From the IMG/VR virus record IMGVR_UViG_3300027917_001949, positions 1-64,000 of that record: a stretch of DNA of 64,000 bases; one strand, given 5' to 3'. Under the pieces are notes generated by a model. That model made no database searches, was not told where the DNA came from, and saw only the letters and a program-made list of their open reading frames with translations. The number at the start of each line of letters is the position of its first letter. Positions within the stretch are counted from its first letter, which is position 1. Below are positions 41,305-50,333 of the stretch, piece after piece. A program made the position numbers and the translations under genes. This stretch comes from a virus.

Positions 41305-42856
41305 AACCATTGATGATGCGGATTTGTTGACTGAAGATGAAGATGACTTGTTTGATACGATGTTCAACGAGTCACCAGATACGGTAATGACTGCCGATGA
41401 TACAGAGCTAACGGTCAAGAAAGACCTTGCAGAGGAAGCAGTCTTATCAATGATGATGCATGATGACGAGATAGCTGAATATATCATTACTCAGAGCGGT
41501 ATCACGGCTGACCATTTCTTAAAACGTAAAAATCGTTTACTGTATCCGGTCATATTATCAGTACGTTACAGCAAGGGTGCGTCTACTCTTGACTTTATTG
41601 AAGAAGCTATTGAGAGCGAGACATTACCGGACGGTAAATCGCTTATTGACCACATTGGTGGGTGGAAAGAACTTGGTATAATCGAAGAAGCTACTCCAAC
41701 GGTGTTGGATTTTAGGGTAGCTGAGGGTTATGTTAATATTGTCAAAAACCGGTATCGACTAACCAAAATGAAGGAAAAAGCTAATTGGTTGGTAGCTCAA
41801 AACAAGTTTGATGACCTTAAGTTTAGTGAGGTATTGTCGGAGTTACAGAGTATTGTTGCAGAGACCACGAGTGAACGTGGGCTTGTTCCAGTCGATGTTC
41901 TGTCTACTGAGATGTATGCTAGATACATAGACCGTAAAGAGAATCCAGAAAAATATAAACCAATACCGACTGGGTTTTATTTTATGGACTTGTTTCGTAC
42001 AATACAGAGAAAATGTCTTGCTGTTTTCGGTGCAAACACTAACGTAGGTAAAACTATCATTATCGGTAACATGATTACACCCATGATGTTGAGTGGTTAT
42101 AAGGTAGTACTGTTTACACCAGAAGTTGACAATCTTGAATTTATGGACAGAATCGTATGTGCTGAAGCTGGTGTTCCGCTCGATGATTGGAAAGACGGTA
42201 TAATTAGTGAGGGTGACAACCATAAGATTGGGATAGTCAAGAATAAATTTATTGCCCATGCTAACAATTTGTTCATTGATGACAAGGGTTCTCAGACGAC
42301 GAGCTATATTTTGAATAGTCTGAGGAGACACATGATTAGTCATAAAGTTGACGTTGTGGTCGTTGATTACTTACAAGGTCTTACTCCTGAAGCTTCCGGT
42401 AGACGTGATGATAGACGACAACAGGTTAACGATGCAATGACCAGATTCAGAGCGTTTGCAAAGGAAAATGATATTGCTTTTATTGTAGTTAGTCAGCTAC
42501 GACGTAGCCGTGATGAAGAACCTCAAATACAGGATTTGAAGGAGAGTGGTGATATTGAGAACATTGCCGACGCAGTAGTTCTTATACATCGATTTAGTGA
42601 GACCAATCCAATTGACCGGAAAAAGGGATGGTATAAGATAGTTAAGAATCGACATGGTAGGAAATCGAACACCGTTCTTTTGGACTATGATGAGGATATT
42701 TTGAAATTCACGGAAGTACCACCGGACACGTCAAGTGTTGAAGATTATAGCACAGATGTCGAAGAACAGGGTCATGATGATGTAGCTGATGACGAGCAAT
42801 CAGGTTTTGGTGATACGTTAGATACGTTTAAGAAGGAGAAACATGTCAGTTCGTAA
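41285..42856 (+). CDS. dnaB: Replicative DNA helicase (DnaB-like)
   Basis: 523 aa. It unwinds DNA 5'-3' at the fork. The N-terminal helical domain EEAVLSMMMHDDEIAEYII is followed by the RecA-like core with Walker A FGANTNVGKT (about residue 242), Walker B VDVVVVDYLQGL (about residue 355), SQLRRSRDEEPQ as the H4-type motif and the Arg-finger region near KNRHGRKSNTV. The C-terminus is acidic. It overlaps both the primase gene upstream and the nuclease gene downstream. Confidence 0.92.
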   Translation: MADDTTKTIDDADLLTEDEDDLFDTMFNESPDTVMTADDTELTVKKDLAEEAVLSMMMHDDEIAEYIITQSGITADHFLKRKNRLLYPVILSVRYSKGASTLDFIEEAIESETLPDGKSLIDHIGGWKELGIIEEATPTVLDFRVAEGYVNIVKNRYRLTKMKEKANWLVAQNKFDDLKFSEVLSELQSIVAETTSERGLVPVDVLSTEMYARYIDRKENPEKYKPIPTGFYFMDLFRTIQRKCLAVFGANTNVGKTIIIGNMITPMMLSGYKVVLFTPEVDNLEFMDRIVCAEAGVPLDDWKDGIISEGDNHKIGIVKNKFIAHANNLFIDDKGSQTTSYILNSLRRHMISHKVDVVVVDYLQGLTPEASGRRDDRRQQVNDAMTRFRAFAKENDIAFIVVSQLRRSRDEEPQIQDLKESGDIENIADAVVLIHRFSETNPIDRKKGWYKIVKNRHGRKSNTVLLDYDEDILKFTEVPPDTSSVEDYSTDVEEQGHDDVADDEQSGFGDTLDTFKKEKHVSS

Positions 42857-43283
42857 AGGAAAAGCGTTTGAGAAAGAGACAGCAGAATTAGCTGGAAAGT
42901 ATGGTAAGCGAGTCAGGGGTTCAGGTGCTATAGGTACGGTTGATGGATATAGGGCGTACGTCGGAGATGCTAAGTGGTATTTTCCATTCAGGTTTGGTGG
43001 GGGAAATCATATCCATATAGAGTGTAAACACGGGTATGATAGAAGTAAAAAAGAACAGAAGTCGATGACCATCTATCGTGAGTGGTTTGAGAAGCATTTA
43101 GCGCAAGCGAAAGCGTTCGATTTCGTTCCTATGTTCGCAATGAAGTTTAAGTTCACCCAACAAAATGGATTAAGTAAGTTTATGCTGATTCCATTCCCTG
43201 TTATGGAGCAACTCATTAAGGATGTAGAAAACCTGTACCTTGAAAATGAGGAACTTAAAGAGGAGTTAGCAAAGAAACAATGA
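42843..43283 (+). CDS. Holliday-junction-resolvase-like nuclease
   Basis: 146 aa. The start GKAFEKETAELAGKYGKRVRG and SGAIGTVDGYRAYVGDAKW, followed by HIHIECKHGYD, give the E...D...E-x-K arrangement of the PD-(D/E)XK fold used by Hjc/RecU-type resolvases. The C-terminal 30 residues form a helix (VENLYLENEELKEELAKKQ) that may mediate dimerisation. It is in the replication operon right after the helicase. The resolvase function is inferred from fold and context. Confidence 0.7.
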   Translation: MSVRKGKAFEKETAELAGKYGKRVRGSGAIGTVDGYRAYVGDAKWYFPFRFGGGNHIHIECKHGYDRSKKEQKSMTIYREWFEKHLAQAKAFDFVPMFAMKFKFTQQNGLSKFMLIPFPVMEQLIKDVENLYLENEELKEELAKKQ

Positions 43284-43927
43284 ATCTTACCTTTTTAGAA
43301 GTGCGTGATTTGAACGAAGCGTGGTGGAAATGTATACGTGAAGTCTTGTTACATGGTAGAGATTATATCATAGACAAGGGTAGTTTTGAGGGGCAGAAAC
43401 GAAAGGAATTAGACCTCTTGATTTGTCAAATCAAGTATCCAAATACTAGACCACTTGTACCGGTAGTACCGGACGGTGTCCCACCACCCGCAGATATGCA
43501 CTATGTTGAAACAGATTATCTGCAATATCTCATGACTGATAATAAACAACCGGATGAGATGTATACGTATGGTGAGGATATAGAGAAGCAGTTTATCGAA
43601 ATATGCGAGCGATACAAGAACTATGGGTATAACACGAATCAGCTTACCATGTCCATAGGAAATAGCAATTCAATCTTCTTAGAGCATTCCCAGTGTCTAC
43701 GACTGATTGATACACGGGTATTAGATGGTAAGCTTAATTATGTTGTGTACTTCCGGTCATGGGATTTGTGGGGAGGTTTCCCCGTTAATTTAGCTGGTAT
43801 TCAGTTAATGAAAGAGATGATGGCAGCAGATATAGGGAAAGAGGATGGTGAAATAATTGCTATCAGTAAAGGTCTTCATCTCTATGACCACCAATGGGAA
43901 GTTGGAAAAATAGTTGCGAGGTTATAA
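43280..43927 (+). CDS. Thymidylate-synthase-like enzyme
   Basis: 215 aa, shorter than ThyA (about 264). Catalytic features are visible: Cys139 in LEHSQCLRLID, RSWD at 159-162 (ThyA R-S-x-D), GGFPVNLAGIQL (ThyA L-G-x-P-F-N) and LHLYDHQWEV near residue 199 (ThyA H-x-Y-x-x-H). These support methylation or hydroxymethylation of a deoxypyrimidine monophosphate. It may make dTMP, or 5-hydroxymethyl-dUMP/dCMP as in phages with modified DNA; sequence alone does not decide. A dCMP deaminase at 50320 could supply dUMP. Confidence 0.8.
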   Translation: MNLTFLEVRDLNEAWWKCIREVLLHGRDYIIDKGSFEGQKRKELDLLICQIKYPNTRPLVPVVPDGVPPPADMHYVETDYLQYLMTDNKQPDEMYTYGEDIEKQFIEICERYKNYGYNTNQLTMSIGNSNSIFLEHSQCLRLIDTRVLDGKLNYVVYFRSWDLWGGFPVNLAGIQLMKEMMAADIGKEDGEIIAISKGLHLYDHQWEVGKIVARL

Positions 43928-44922
43928 TGAAGAAAATAGATGCTATAAGAGAAGCAAAGAAAGTTATCGAAACTGGTAATTTCCCTAACGTTCAGGGTGT
44001 CGGGATTGGTTATAAGGTCAAGAATGGGAAGAAGACTAAAGAGCTAGGTGTCATAGTTTTTGTGGATAAGAAGCTTACTGAAGCTCAGTTGACATCACAA
44101 GGTGTGATACCAAAGACAGTAGCGGTTTCTGACAAGGACGTAAAGACAGACGTGGTCGAGTCTGGTACATTTAAAAGTCTCGAATTAACAGATAGAATGA
44201 GACCAATTGTTCCTGGATATTCGGTTGGACATCCAGATATTACGGCTGGTACACTTAGTTGTATTGTGCTGTGTGATGGTGAACTGTGTATCTTGAGCAA
44301 CAATCATGTTCTAGCTAACGTCAACAAGGCTCAGATAGGTGACCCAATTGTCCAACCAGGAACTTATGATGGTGGTTCATTGCCAGATGACATAGTAGCT
44401 ACATTATATGATTATGTTAAAATTGAGACGCTATTGAGCCAGTGCAAGTTTAGTGTAGCGGTTGCCAACTTATTCAATTTCTTTGCGAAGAAAGCTAAGA
44501 AGAAGACTAGGCAGAAGTTAACACCGATTGTCCCAATTGGTAATCTTGTTGATTGTGCGGTAGCATTGATTGCACCAGATACTTCTGTACAACTTGAAGT
44601 ACCGAATATCGGTATTCCGACAGGGATGGTAGATGGTGATTTGGGAATGAGGATTCGTAAGACTGGTAGGACATCTGAGTACACTGAGGGTGAGATTACT
44701 GCGGTTGAGGCAACTATCAATGTTCAGATGGGTGAAGCTGGTATTGCGGTGTTCACTGACCAGATTATAAGTGATATTCCTAGTGCGGGTGGTGACTCGG
44801 GTTCAGCAGTTTTCGATGATGGAACGAACCTAGTAGGGTTGCTGTTTGCAGGTGGTGAAGGAATCACTGTGCTAAACCGAATTCAGAATGTGTTTGAGGC
44901 ATTAGATTTAGAGTTACCATAA
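43927..44922 (+). CDS. Trypsin-like serine protease
   Basis: 331 aa from ATG 43927 with GCGAGG upstream; the longer in-frame extension overlapping the previous gene is rejected. The catalytic triad is readable: His127 in LSNNHVLAN, Asp209 in NLVDCAVAL, Ser291 in GGDSGSAV. The N-terminal 85 residues (NVQGVGIGYKVKNGKKTKEL, GVIVFVDKKL) are a pro-domain-like module also seen in bacterial homologues. There is no signal peptide, so it should act in the cytoplasm. A chymotrypsin-fold protease in a phage replication operon is uncommon. The target is unknown. Confidence 0.85.
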   Translation: MKKIDAIREAKKVIETGNFPNVQGVGIGYKVKNGKKTKELGVIVFVDKKLTEAQLTSQGVIPKTVAVSDKDVKTDVVESGTFKSLELTDRMRPIVPGYSVGHPDITAGTLSCIVLCDGELCILSNNHVLANVNKAQIGDPIVQPGTYDGGSLPDDIVATLYDYVKIETLLSQCKFSVAVANLFNFFAKKAKKKTRQKLTPIVPIGNLVDCAVALIAPDTSVQLEVPNIGIPTGMVDGDLGMRIRKTGRTSEYTEGEITAVEATINVQMGEAGIAVFTDQIISDIPSAGGDSGSAVFDDGTNLVGLLFAGGEGITVLNRIQNVFEALDLELP

Positions 44923-45123
44923 GTGCGAAAGAACAAGTATTATACTTTATTTACCAAGGAAGATATTCCAAATGACGAGGAGCGTGTAGCAGTTAATTGT
45001 TACTACGCTGTCCTCGTCCCGTGTAACGAAAAGAGGGCAAGAAGATGCAGGAATGACTCTTTTCGAATGTGGCGTAACTGCCCCAAACAAACGGGTAAAA
45101 GATATAGAGGAGAGACTACATGA
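44923..45123 (+). CDS. Small Cys/Arg-rich protein
   Basis: 66 aa from a GTG immediately after the protease stop. The basic C-terminal half contains NCYYAVLVPCNEKRARRCRN and RNCPKQ, four spaced cysteines that could bind a metal. It overlaps the next start by four bases. No SD is obvious, so translation is probably coupled to the protease. Unrecognised; moderate support as a gene. Confidence 0.45.
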   Translation: MRKNKYYTLFTKEDIPNDEERVAVNCYYAVLVPCNEKRARRCRNDSFRMWRNCPKQTGKRYRGETT

Positions 45124-46169
45124 TAGATTGGACTTTTGATAAGTCACGACGTTTGACCGAATTGGTTTGCGACGATGCACGTTACAGTGAATACAAAATT
45201 GCTGAGATTATGACGGAAGAGTTTGGTGAGACTTTCAGCAGAGACGCTGTTCACAACAAGATTATACGTCTTGAAGTTAGGTCTCTTCTTGATAGACCGA
45301 TTCCAGATAGGATGCCATACTATAATGCTTATAAAGATATTATAGAGGGTAATGACGAACCGGATAAAGTCTTCGAGTTGAAACCAGACCAGATGTATAT
45401 CGATTTACCGAAGGATTTAAAGATACTTCATTTAGGTGACCCACACATACCGTTCCAGAACGATGACCAGATACAGGATGCAATCAATAAACACGCAACA
45501 GCGGATATAGTGGTTACGACAGAAGTTATCGATTGTTACTCAATTTCACGATTTAACAAGAATTTAAGTGTTCCGTTCGAGGTTGAGGTTGACAGTGCGG
45601 TGCGGTATTTAGAGACTTTGAGTGAAAATTTCCCACTTGTTATAATCACATCTGGTAACCATGATAAACGAATTGATAAAGCATTTATGCGTGGTGTACC
45701 ACCAGCCCTACTCTGGTTAGTTAAAGGAAGTATTTTAAAACTTCTTGCAAAACCATTTCCTAATGTAATCGTATCAGAGACACCTGTTCTCCAGATAAAT
45801 GATGCGGTGTTCGCTCATGCTGAGTTCTTTTCAAAGATAGATTTAAGGTCTGCAATGAACGTAAGAACATTCTTGCAGGAATGGAAAGAAACCCTTGATT
45901 TGAGAGACTTTAGACTGGTTGTTGAATCACACACTCACATGATGGGTGCAACGTATCGTGGTGGTGCTACTAAAATAATGGAAAGCGGGTGTTTGTGCAA
46001 AGTACCAGACTATGCGGTTATTGGTTTTTACAGTAAACCTCAGACAAACGGGTATATAACCGTTGTTCAACGGGGTGGGGTTACTGATTTTAACGCTACA
46101 CGTGAGTATGTGTTCCCAACTGAGAAGTATGCACCAGATAGTCCAACAGGGGTGAGGTTTGAAATATAA
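45120..46169 (+). CDS. Metallophosphoesterase with N-terminal HTH-like domain
   Basis: 349 aa. Residues 1-55 (WTFDKSRRLTELVCDDARYS, FGETFSRDAVHNKIIRL) resemble a GcrA-like DNA-binding segment. The phosphoesterase part has ILHLGDPHIP (D-x-H), SGNHDKR (GNHD), AHAEFF and ESHTHMM (G-H-x-H variant). The second block, normally GD, reads TTEVIDCYS. Phages often carry such enzymes near replication genes, and Mre11-type nuclease activity is one option. It overlaps its neighbours on both sides. Confidence 0.75.
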   Translation: MIDWTFDKSRRLTELVCDDARYSEYKIAEIMTEEFGETFSRDAVHNKIIRLEVRSLLDRPIPDRMPYYNAYKDIIEGNDEPDKVFELKPDQMYIDLPKDLKILHLGDPHIPFQNDDQIQDAINKHATADIVVTTEVIDCYSISRFNKNLSVPFEVEVDSAVRYLETLSENFPLVIITSGNHDKRIDKAFMRGVPPALLWLVKGSILKLLAKPFPNVIVSETPVLQINDAVFAHAEFFSKIDLRSAMNVRTFLQEWKETLDLRDFRLVVESHTHMMGATYRGGATKIMESGCLCKVPDYAVIGFYSKPQTNGYITVVQRGGVTDFNATREYVFPTEKYAPDSPTGVRFEI

Positions 46170-46504
46170 TGAGTTATCGAATAGAGGGTGATGGGAGTTA
46201 CAATAATACTAAGATATGGCAGGAAGGTGAATTAATTGAGTGGAATCACTGTCGTATTATTATTAATCCTGAACGGTATTATGCGATAGTTGACGGTGAG
46301 CCTAACCCTTTATCTCGTATCGTACTGTTGGGAATTTATCAGATTGTTGGTGATGGGTCATACTCTAATACAAGACTGTTCGTCGGAGAAACATTCATTC
46401 ACGGTGTTCAACAAGTGTGTTTAGACATTGACAGTAGTTGTCACACGAAGATGACGTTAGATGCAATTTGGTTACCTAACCTAGTGGAGGACGATGGTGT
46501 ATAA
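46169..46504 (+). CDS. Small protein with internal duplication
   Basis: 111 aa. Two halves repeat: YRIEGDGSYNNTKIWQEGEL at residue 3 and YQIVGDGSYSNTRLFVGETF at about residue 57, each followed by a stretch with a similar strand pattern. The repeated G-D-G-S-Y-x-N-T unit suggests two copies of a small beta domain. Overlaps neighbours by one and eleven bases. Function unknown. Confidence 0.55.
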   Translation: MSYRIEGDGSYNNTKIWQEGELIEWNHCRIIINPERYYAIVDGEPNPLSRIVLLGIYQIVGDGSYSNTRLFVGETFIHGVQQVCLDIDSSCHTKMTLDAIWLPNLVEDDGV

Positions 46505-46922
46505 CATTTACGTGGATGGTTCTGCTCGTCCAAACCCTGGTATTGCAGGTTATGGATTGTGGATTGAGCATCGTGGAAACTACCAATCAATTGTTAAGGT
46601 ATTAGCGGGTACGCACACCAATAACGAAGCTGAGTATCATGCTGTTCTGGCTGCACTCCAGTGGATGCAGAGTATCGGTTCGGATGAGGATATTACAATA
46701 TTCAGCGACAGCAAATTGGTGGTGAATCAGCTTAACGGTTCGTGGAAATGCAATGAACCTAAGTTAGTGTATTACCGTAATCGAATAAACGGTATTATAG
46801 AGCAATTTGTGACCAGTGGGTGTTGTGTCGATATACGATGGATTTCTAGGGTAAATAATGAGTTAGCTAATGATTTAGCTCAAGCAATTACTCAAGCAGA
46901 GAAGGAGAGGATAAATGGCTAA
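46494..46922 (+). CDS. rnhA: Ribonuclease HI-like
   Basis: 142 aa. It removes RNA from RNA-DNA hybrids, for example primers. The DEDD residues are visible: NIYVDGSARPNPG (D), THTNNEAEYHAVLAAL (E), IFSDSKLVVNQL (D), and RVNNELANDLAQ (D). The length matches the minimal RNase H1 fold. Start ATG at 46494; GAGGACG upstream. It is well placed with primase and polymerase. Confidence 0.9.
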   Translation: MVYNIYVDGSARPNPGIAGYGLWIEHRGNYQSIVKVLAGTHTNNEAEYHAVLAALQWMQSIGSDEDITIFSDSKLVVNQLNGSWKCNEPKLVYYRNRINGIIEQFVTSGCCVDIRWISRVNNELANDLAQAITQAEKERING

Positions 46923-47319
46923 ACCAGATACTGAGTTCAGTGAAGTAAAGGATAGTGGAAAACGTCAGGAGTTTAACACTGGTAGTAAGAGAGATACCAG
47001 AGAAGGAAAGGGACGCTATGACCTCATACCAGCGTATGCTCTGTCACGGCTTGCGAAGCACTATGAGAACGGTGCGGATAAGTACGGTGATAGGAACTGG
47101 GAGAAGGGTCAACCACTATCGAGATACCTTGATTCAATGATTCGCCATGGTTTCAAGTTTCTTGGTGGTAGCAGGGATGAAGACCACCTAGCGGCAGTTG
47201 CGTGGAATGCACTTGCTTTTATGGAAACCGAGTACAGGATTAATCAAGGCATACTACCGAAGGAACTGGATGATATAGAACCAGTGAGGCAGATATTGGA
47301 TGGACAAACACAAGAATAA
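46915..47319 (+). CDS. dATP/dGTP diphosphohydrolase (DUF5664 family)
   Basis: 134 aa. GKGRYDLIPAYALSRLAKHY, GADKYGDRNWEKGQPLSRYL, MIRHGFKFLGGS and DEDHLAAVAWNALAFMETE are hallmark stretches of this MazG-like family, with E/D metal ligands in the helices. Members hydrolyse purine dNTPs; the MazZ enzyme in 2-aminoadenine (Z) phages is related. An HD phosphohydrolase at 54401 and the family A polymerase next door are also parts of known Z systems, but no purZ gene is seen here, so the role is left open. Confidence 0.8.
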   Translation: MAKPDTEFSEVKDSGKRQEFNTGSKRDTREGKGRYDLIPAYALSRLAKHYENGADKYGDRNWEKGQPLSRYLDSMIRHGFKFLGGSRDEDHLAAVAWNALAFMETEYRINQGILPKELDDIEPVRQILDGQTQE

Positions 47320-47689
47320 AGCATTAGAGGATGATTGTCTCTGTACACAATGTAAGTATAGATTTCAATGTTTTACACAGGAACGAGTGTTTTCTGACCC
47401 ACTCTATCAAGGTTTATTTGAAGCGTTAATGGCTAAGGGTAGGTCACGTGAAGAAGCTATTGAAGAGGTTGCCAACGAGTTAAAACTAAGTATTGGTGGA
47501 GGTTTTAAGTTTACCGGTGACATTGTTGTTGGTGAAACATCATATCCATGGAAGTACTACTATCCAGAGTCAGGTAACACTTTTTCAGTCGATGGAGACC
47601 AAATCACGTACACAATGAGTACAGGAGAGGAAGTTAGCTGGTATGCAGGTACAGACGGAATTGGGGACATACGAATACATTTACAGTGA
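47300..47689 (+). CDS. Cys-motif protein with beta domain
   Basis: 129 aa, overlapping both neighbours (20 and 47 bases). CTQCKYRFQCFTQ near residue 15 is the C-x2-C-x5-C-F-T motif shared with small genes at 55-64 kb. It is followed by a helical segment (MAKGRSREEAIEEVANELKL) and a C-terminal beta part (YPWKYYYPESGNTF). The cysteines probably bind Zn or an Fe-S cluster. This is the only copy found outside the tRNA region. Confidence 0.6.
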   Translation: MDKHKNKALEDDCLCTQCKYRFQCFTQERVFSDPLYQGLFEALMAKGRSREEAIEEVANELKLSIGGGFKFTGDIVVGETSYPWKYYYPESGNTFSVDGDQITYTMSTGEEVSWYAGTDGIGDIRIHLQ

Positions 47690-49664
47690 GTCGGATGTAC
47701 CCCGTGTCTTAGAAGAATTAAAGCAATATAAATATATTTCATTAGATACTGAGAATAGTGGTGGTCTCGACCCCATCGCAGATACGATTCGAGTATTACT
47801 ATTACAGCTAGAAGCTGGTGGAAAAGCTTTTGTTATTGACGTAAGAAAAGTAAGTATGCATCTGTTCAGTGATATTCTTAGTAATCGACAGTGGATTAAG
47901 ATAATTCAGAATGCCGTGTATGACTACAAGATGATAAAGCATATCTATGGTATTCCAATTAGGGGGATATTTGACACCCAAACGTCGGAATCATTATTGT
48001 TTGCCGGATTAAAGAAAAGCGGGTTTTCGTTAGAGGTCTTAGCAGAAAGTTATGCTGGTATTACTATGAATAAGGATACCGTCATGTCGTTTGTTAACCA
48101 TCCATATGATGAACCGTTCTCTAGTGAACAGCTACGGTATGCGGCAGATGATGTTCTCATTCTACCACGAATACACAATAAACAGCAGAAACTTTTGACT
48201 GAGTATGGTCTTAATCAGACTGCGGCATTGGAATTTGCTCTCATTGAACCAGTAGCGGAGATGGAACTTGCTGGTGTTCGAATCGATGATGAAATGTGGA
48301 AAGTAAGCTTGCAGAACACCAAGGGTAAGTTATTTGAAGTGGCGGCAGAGTTAAGGTCGGTTTTACCTGCACCTACACCACCTCCACCAAAACCGGTCAG
48401 GTTGAGGAAAGATGGTACTCCATATGCTAATCAAGCAAAACCTAAACCACCACCTGTTCTAAATCTTGATAGTTGGAAGCAACTGGTTGTGGCGTTTGAG
48501 GAGATAGGGGTTGATTTAGAGAAAGCTAATAGTGTCACGAAACGTGGTCTCACTAACAATTCAACCATTAAATATGCGCTAACCATGTATCGTGGTGAAT
48601 CCGAGAAAACTAAACCGCTAAATGATTTATTAACTTACCGTGGTCTAAATCAGGTTGTGAAAACTTTTGGTGACAATCTTCTTGCGTTCATCAGAGCAGA
48701 TGGTCGTATTCATGCGAGATTTAACCCGAATGGAACTGATAGTGGTAGGTTTAGTAGTACTGAACCAAATCTTCAGAACATCCAGAAGAAGGGTACAGAG
48801 GGCAAAATTCTGCGTTCGTGCTTTATTCCGGCTGATGGGTATAAATATATTATTGCTGACTATTCTCAGATTGAATTGAGAATTGCGGCAGAGTTAAGTA
48901 ATGACATTGCTATGATGGCAGCTTTCCAAGACCCTAGTAGTGATATTCACCGCTCAACAGCATCTCAGATGTATAAAGTCCCGTATGACAAGGTAACGAA
49001 TGATTTGAGGAAAGCAGCAAAGACACTTAACTTTGGTATCATCTATGGGATGATGATTAAAACTCTATCAGAACGGTTAAACTGTTCCACAGCGGAAGCG
49101 CAAACAGCGTATGATAAGTATGTTGATGCATATGATGGACTGATGAAATGGTTGACTAGTGCGAGCGATAAGTCGTACAAAGATGGTCGTACAAGTACGA
49201 TGGGTGGACGTATCCGATGGTTTCCACGTCTTGACCCCGATACTTTTGAGACGAAACGTGACTTCAAGAACATGGTTGAGTATTACAAGAGAGTCGGTAG
49301 AAACCATCCTGTTCAGGGTACATCTGCGGATATGACAAAGACATCTATTGTACTAATGCATCGTCCATTACTTGAACTTAACGCTAAATTAGTTAATACT
49401 ATTCATGATGAGGTGTGTGTTGAAGCACCAGTCGAGCATACATTTGAAGCGGCACGTATAGTTCGTGACAAGATGATAGAAGCGGGTGAGCGATACCTTA
49501 AAAATATACCTGTTCTCGTTGATGTGAAGATACGTGATTGTTGGTTCAAGGATGATGATGTCGAAGATGATGAATACGGTCAGCAACTATGGCTGATGCC
49601 AAATACTTGGGGATTAGATTTGAGTCGTGACAATGATGACGATGATGTACAAGGAGAGGAATGA
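47643..49664 (+). CDS. polA: DNA polymerase, family A
   Basis: 673 aa replicative polymerase. The N-terminal 3'-5' exonuclease has ISLDTENSGG (Exo I), QNAVYDYKMI (Exo II) and YAADDVLILPRI (Exo III). A Pro-rich linker lies near residue 240. The polymerase motifs are ADYSQIELRIAAELS (A), RKAAKTLNFGIIYGMM (B, with Phe at the Pol I F762 position) and NTIHDEVCVEAP (C). No 5'-3' exonuclease is present. The C-terminus is very acidic. Phe at the 762 position is common in lytic phages, in line with no lysogeny genes here. Confidence 0.95.
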   Translation: MQVQTELGTYEYIYSESDVPRVLEELKQYKYISLDTENSGGLDPIADTIRVLLLQLEAGGKAFVIDVRKVSMHLFSDILSNRQWIKIIQNAVYDYKMIKHIYGIPIRGIFDTQTSESLLFAGLKKSGFSLEVLAESYAGITMNKDTVMSFVNHPYDEPFSSEQLRYAADDVLILPRIHNKQQKLLTEYGLNQTAALEFALIEPVAEMELAGVRIDDEMWKVSLQNTKGKLFEVAAELRSVLPAPTPPPPKPVRLRKDGTPYANQAKPKPPPVLNLDSWKQLVVAFEEIGVDLEKANSVTKRGLTNNSTIKYALTMYRGESEKTKPLNDLLTYRGLNQVVKTFGDNLLAFIRADGRIHARFNPNGTDSGRFSSTEPNLQNIQKKGTEGKILRSCFIPADGYKYIIADYSQIELRIAAELSNDIAMMAAFQDPSSDIHRSTASQMYKVPYDKVTNDLRKAAKTLNFGIIYGMMIKTLSERLNCSTAEAQTAYDKYVDAYDGLMKWLTSASDKSYKDGRTSTMGGRIRWFPRLDPDTFETKRDFKNMVEYYKRVGRNHPVQGTSADMTKTSIVLMHRPLLELNAKLVNTIHDEVCVEAPVEHTFEAARIVRDKMIEAGERYLKNIPVLVDVKIRDCWFKDDDVEDDEYGQQLWLMPNTWGLDLSRDNDDDDVQGEE

Positions 49665-50059
49665 GCTATAAGAGATTTGACAAAGATTTATACAACCAGT
49701 GGGATGATAAAGCAAAGCAAGTTGTCATGACGTATTTTGCATCGAATGGGATACGTTTAAAAGTAAACCCAAATAAATATGGAATTGACCTTTTAGACAG
49801 GGTTGGAGTTGGGGTCGAGGTTGAGGTCAAGGAAGTGTGGGAAGATGTTTTCCCGTTTGAGACAATTCATATACCATACCGTAAAAAGAAGTGGGTGAAC
49901 GGGAAGAACTTGTTTGTTATCTTAAATCGTCGTCTATCTAAAATGGCAATTATTGACAGTGTTGATATGACAAACATTGTAACAAAGGATACGATTTATA
50001 CGGACAAAGAAAAGTTTTATGAGGTATCCATTGATAAGATAACCATAGTTAACTTATAG
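49661..50059 (+). CDS. PD-(D/E)XK-like nuclease
   Basis: 132 aa. NKYGIDLLDRVGVGVEVEVKEVWE gives D...E-x-K in a short beta-turn-beta arrangement typical of small restriction-like folds. The flanking strands (ETIHIPYRKKKWVNG, LFVILNRRLSKMAI) complete the fold pattern. It overlaps the polymerase stop by four bases. It may be a repair or resolvase-type nuclease; the substrate is unknown. Confidence 0.55.
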   Translation: MSYKRFDKDLYNQWDDKAKQVVMTYFASNGIRLKVNPNKYGIDLLDRVGVGVEVEVKEVWEDVFPFETIHIPYRKKKWVNGKNLFVILNRRLSKMAIIDSVDMTNIVTKDTIYTDKEKFYEVSIDKITIVNL

Positions 50060-50069
50060 GAGAGGAATA

Positions 50070-50333
50070 ATGGAAATATTTATTTACTTGACAAATGGTA
50101 ATGTTGATGTGTATGAGGTAGATAGTCCATGGAAAGCTAGGGAACACGCAGAAAAAATATGGAAAGGTGGTTACCGAATGCGTGTTGGTTCTAGGATGGA
50201 GTGGTTTGGTCCTCATTACATAGATAAGATTTGTTGGGACATGGATGAAGAGGATTATCTATCTGTTAAATATGAGAGTCCTAAACAGCAAGCTGATAGA
50301 GAATCGGTAAGGGGGCATCGTGGAAGCGCATAG
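50070..50333 (+). CDS. Small hypothetical protein
   Basis: 87 aa with a strong RBS (GGAGAGGAATA). The sequence is alpha/beta (VDVYEVDSPWKAREHAEKIW) with aromatic residues in the middle (MEWFGPHYIDKICWDMDEED) and a basic end. It overlaps the deaminase start by 14 bases. No family recognised. Confidence 0.6.
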   Translation: MEIFIYLTNGNVDVYEVDSPWKAREHAEKIWKGGYRMRVGSRMEWFGPHYIDKICWDMDEEDYLSVKYESPKQQADRESVRGHRGSA

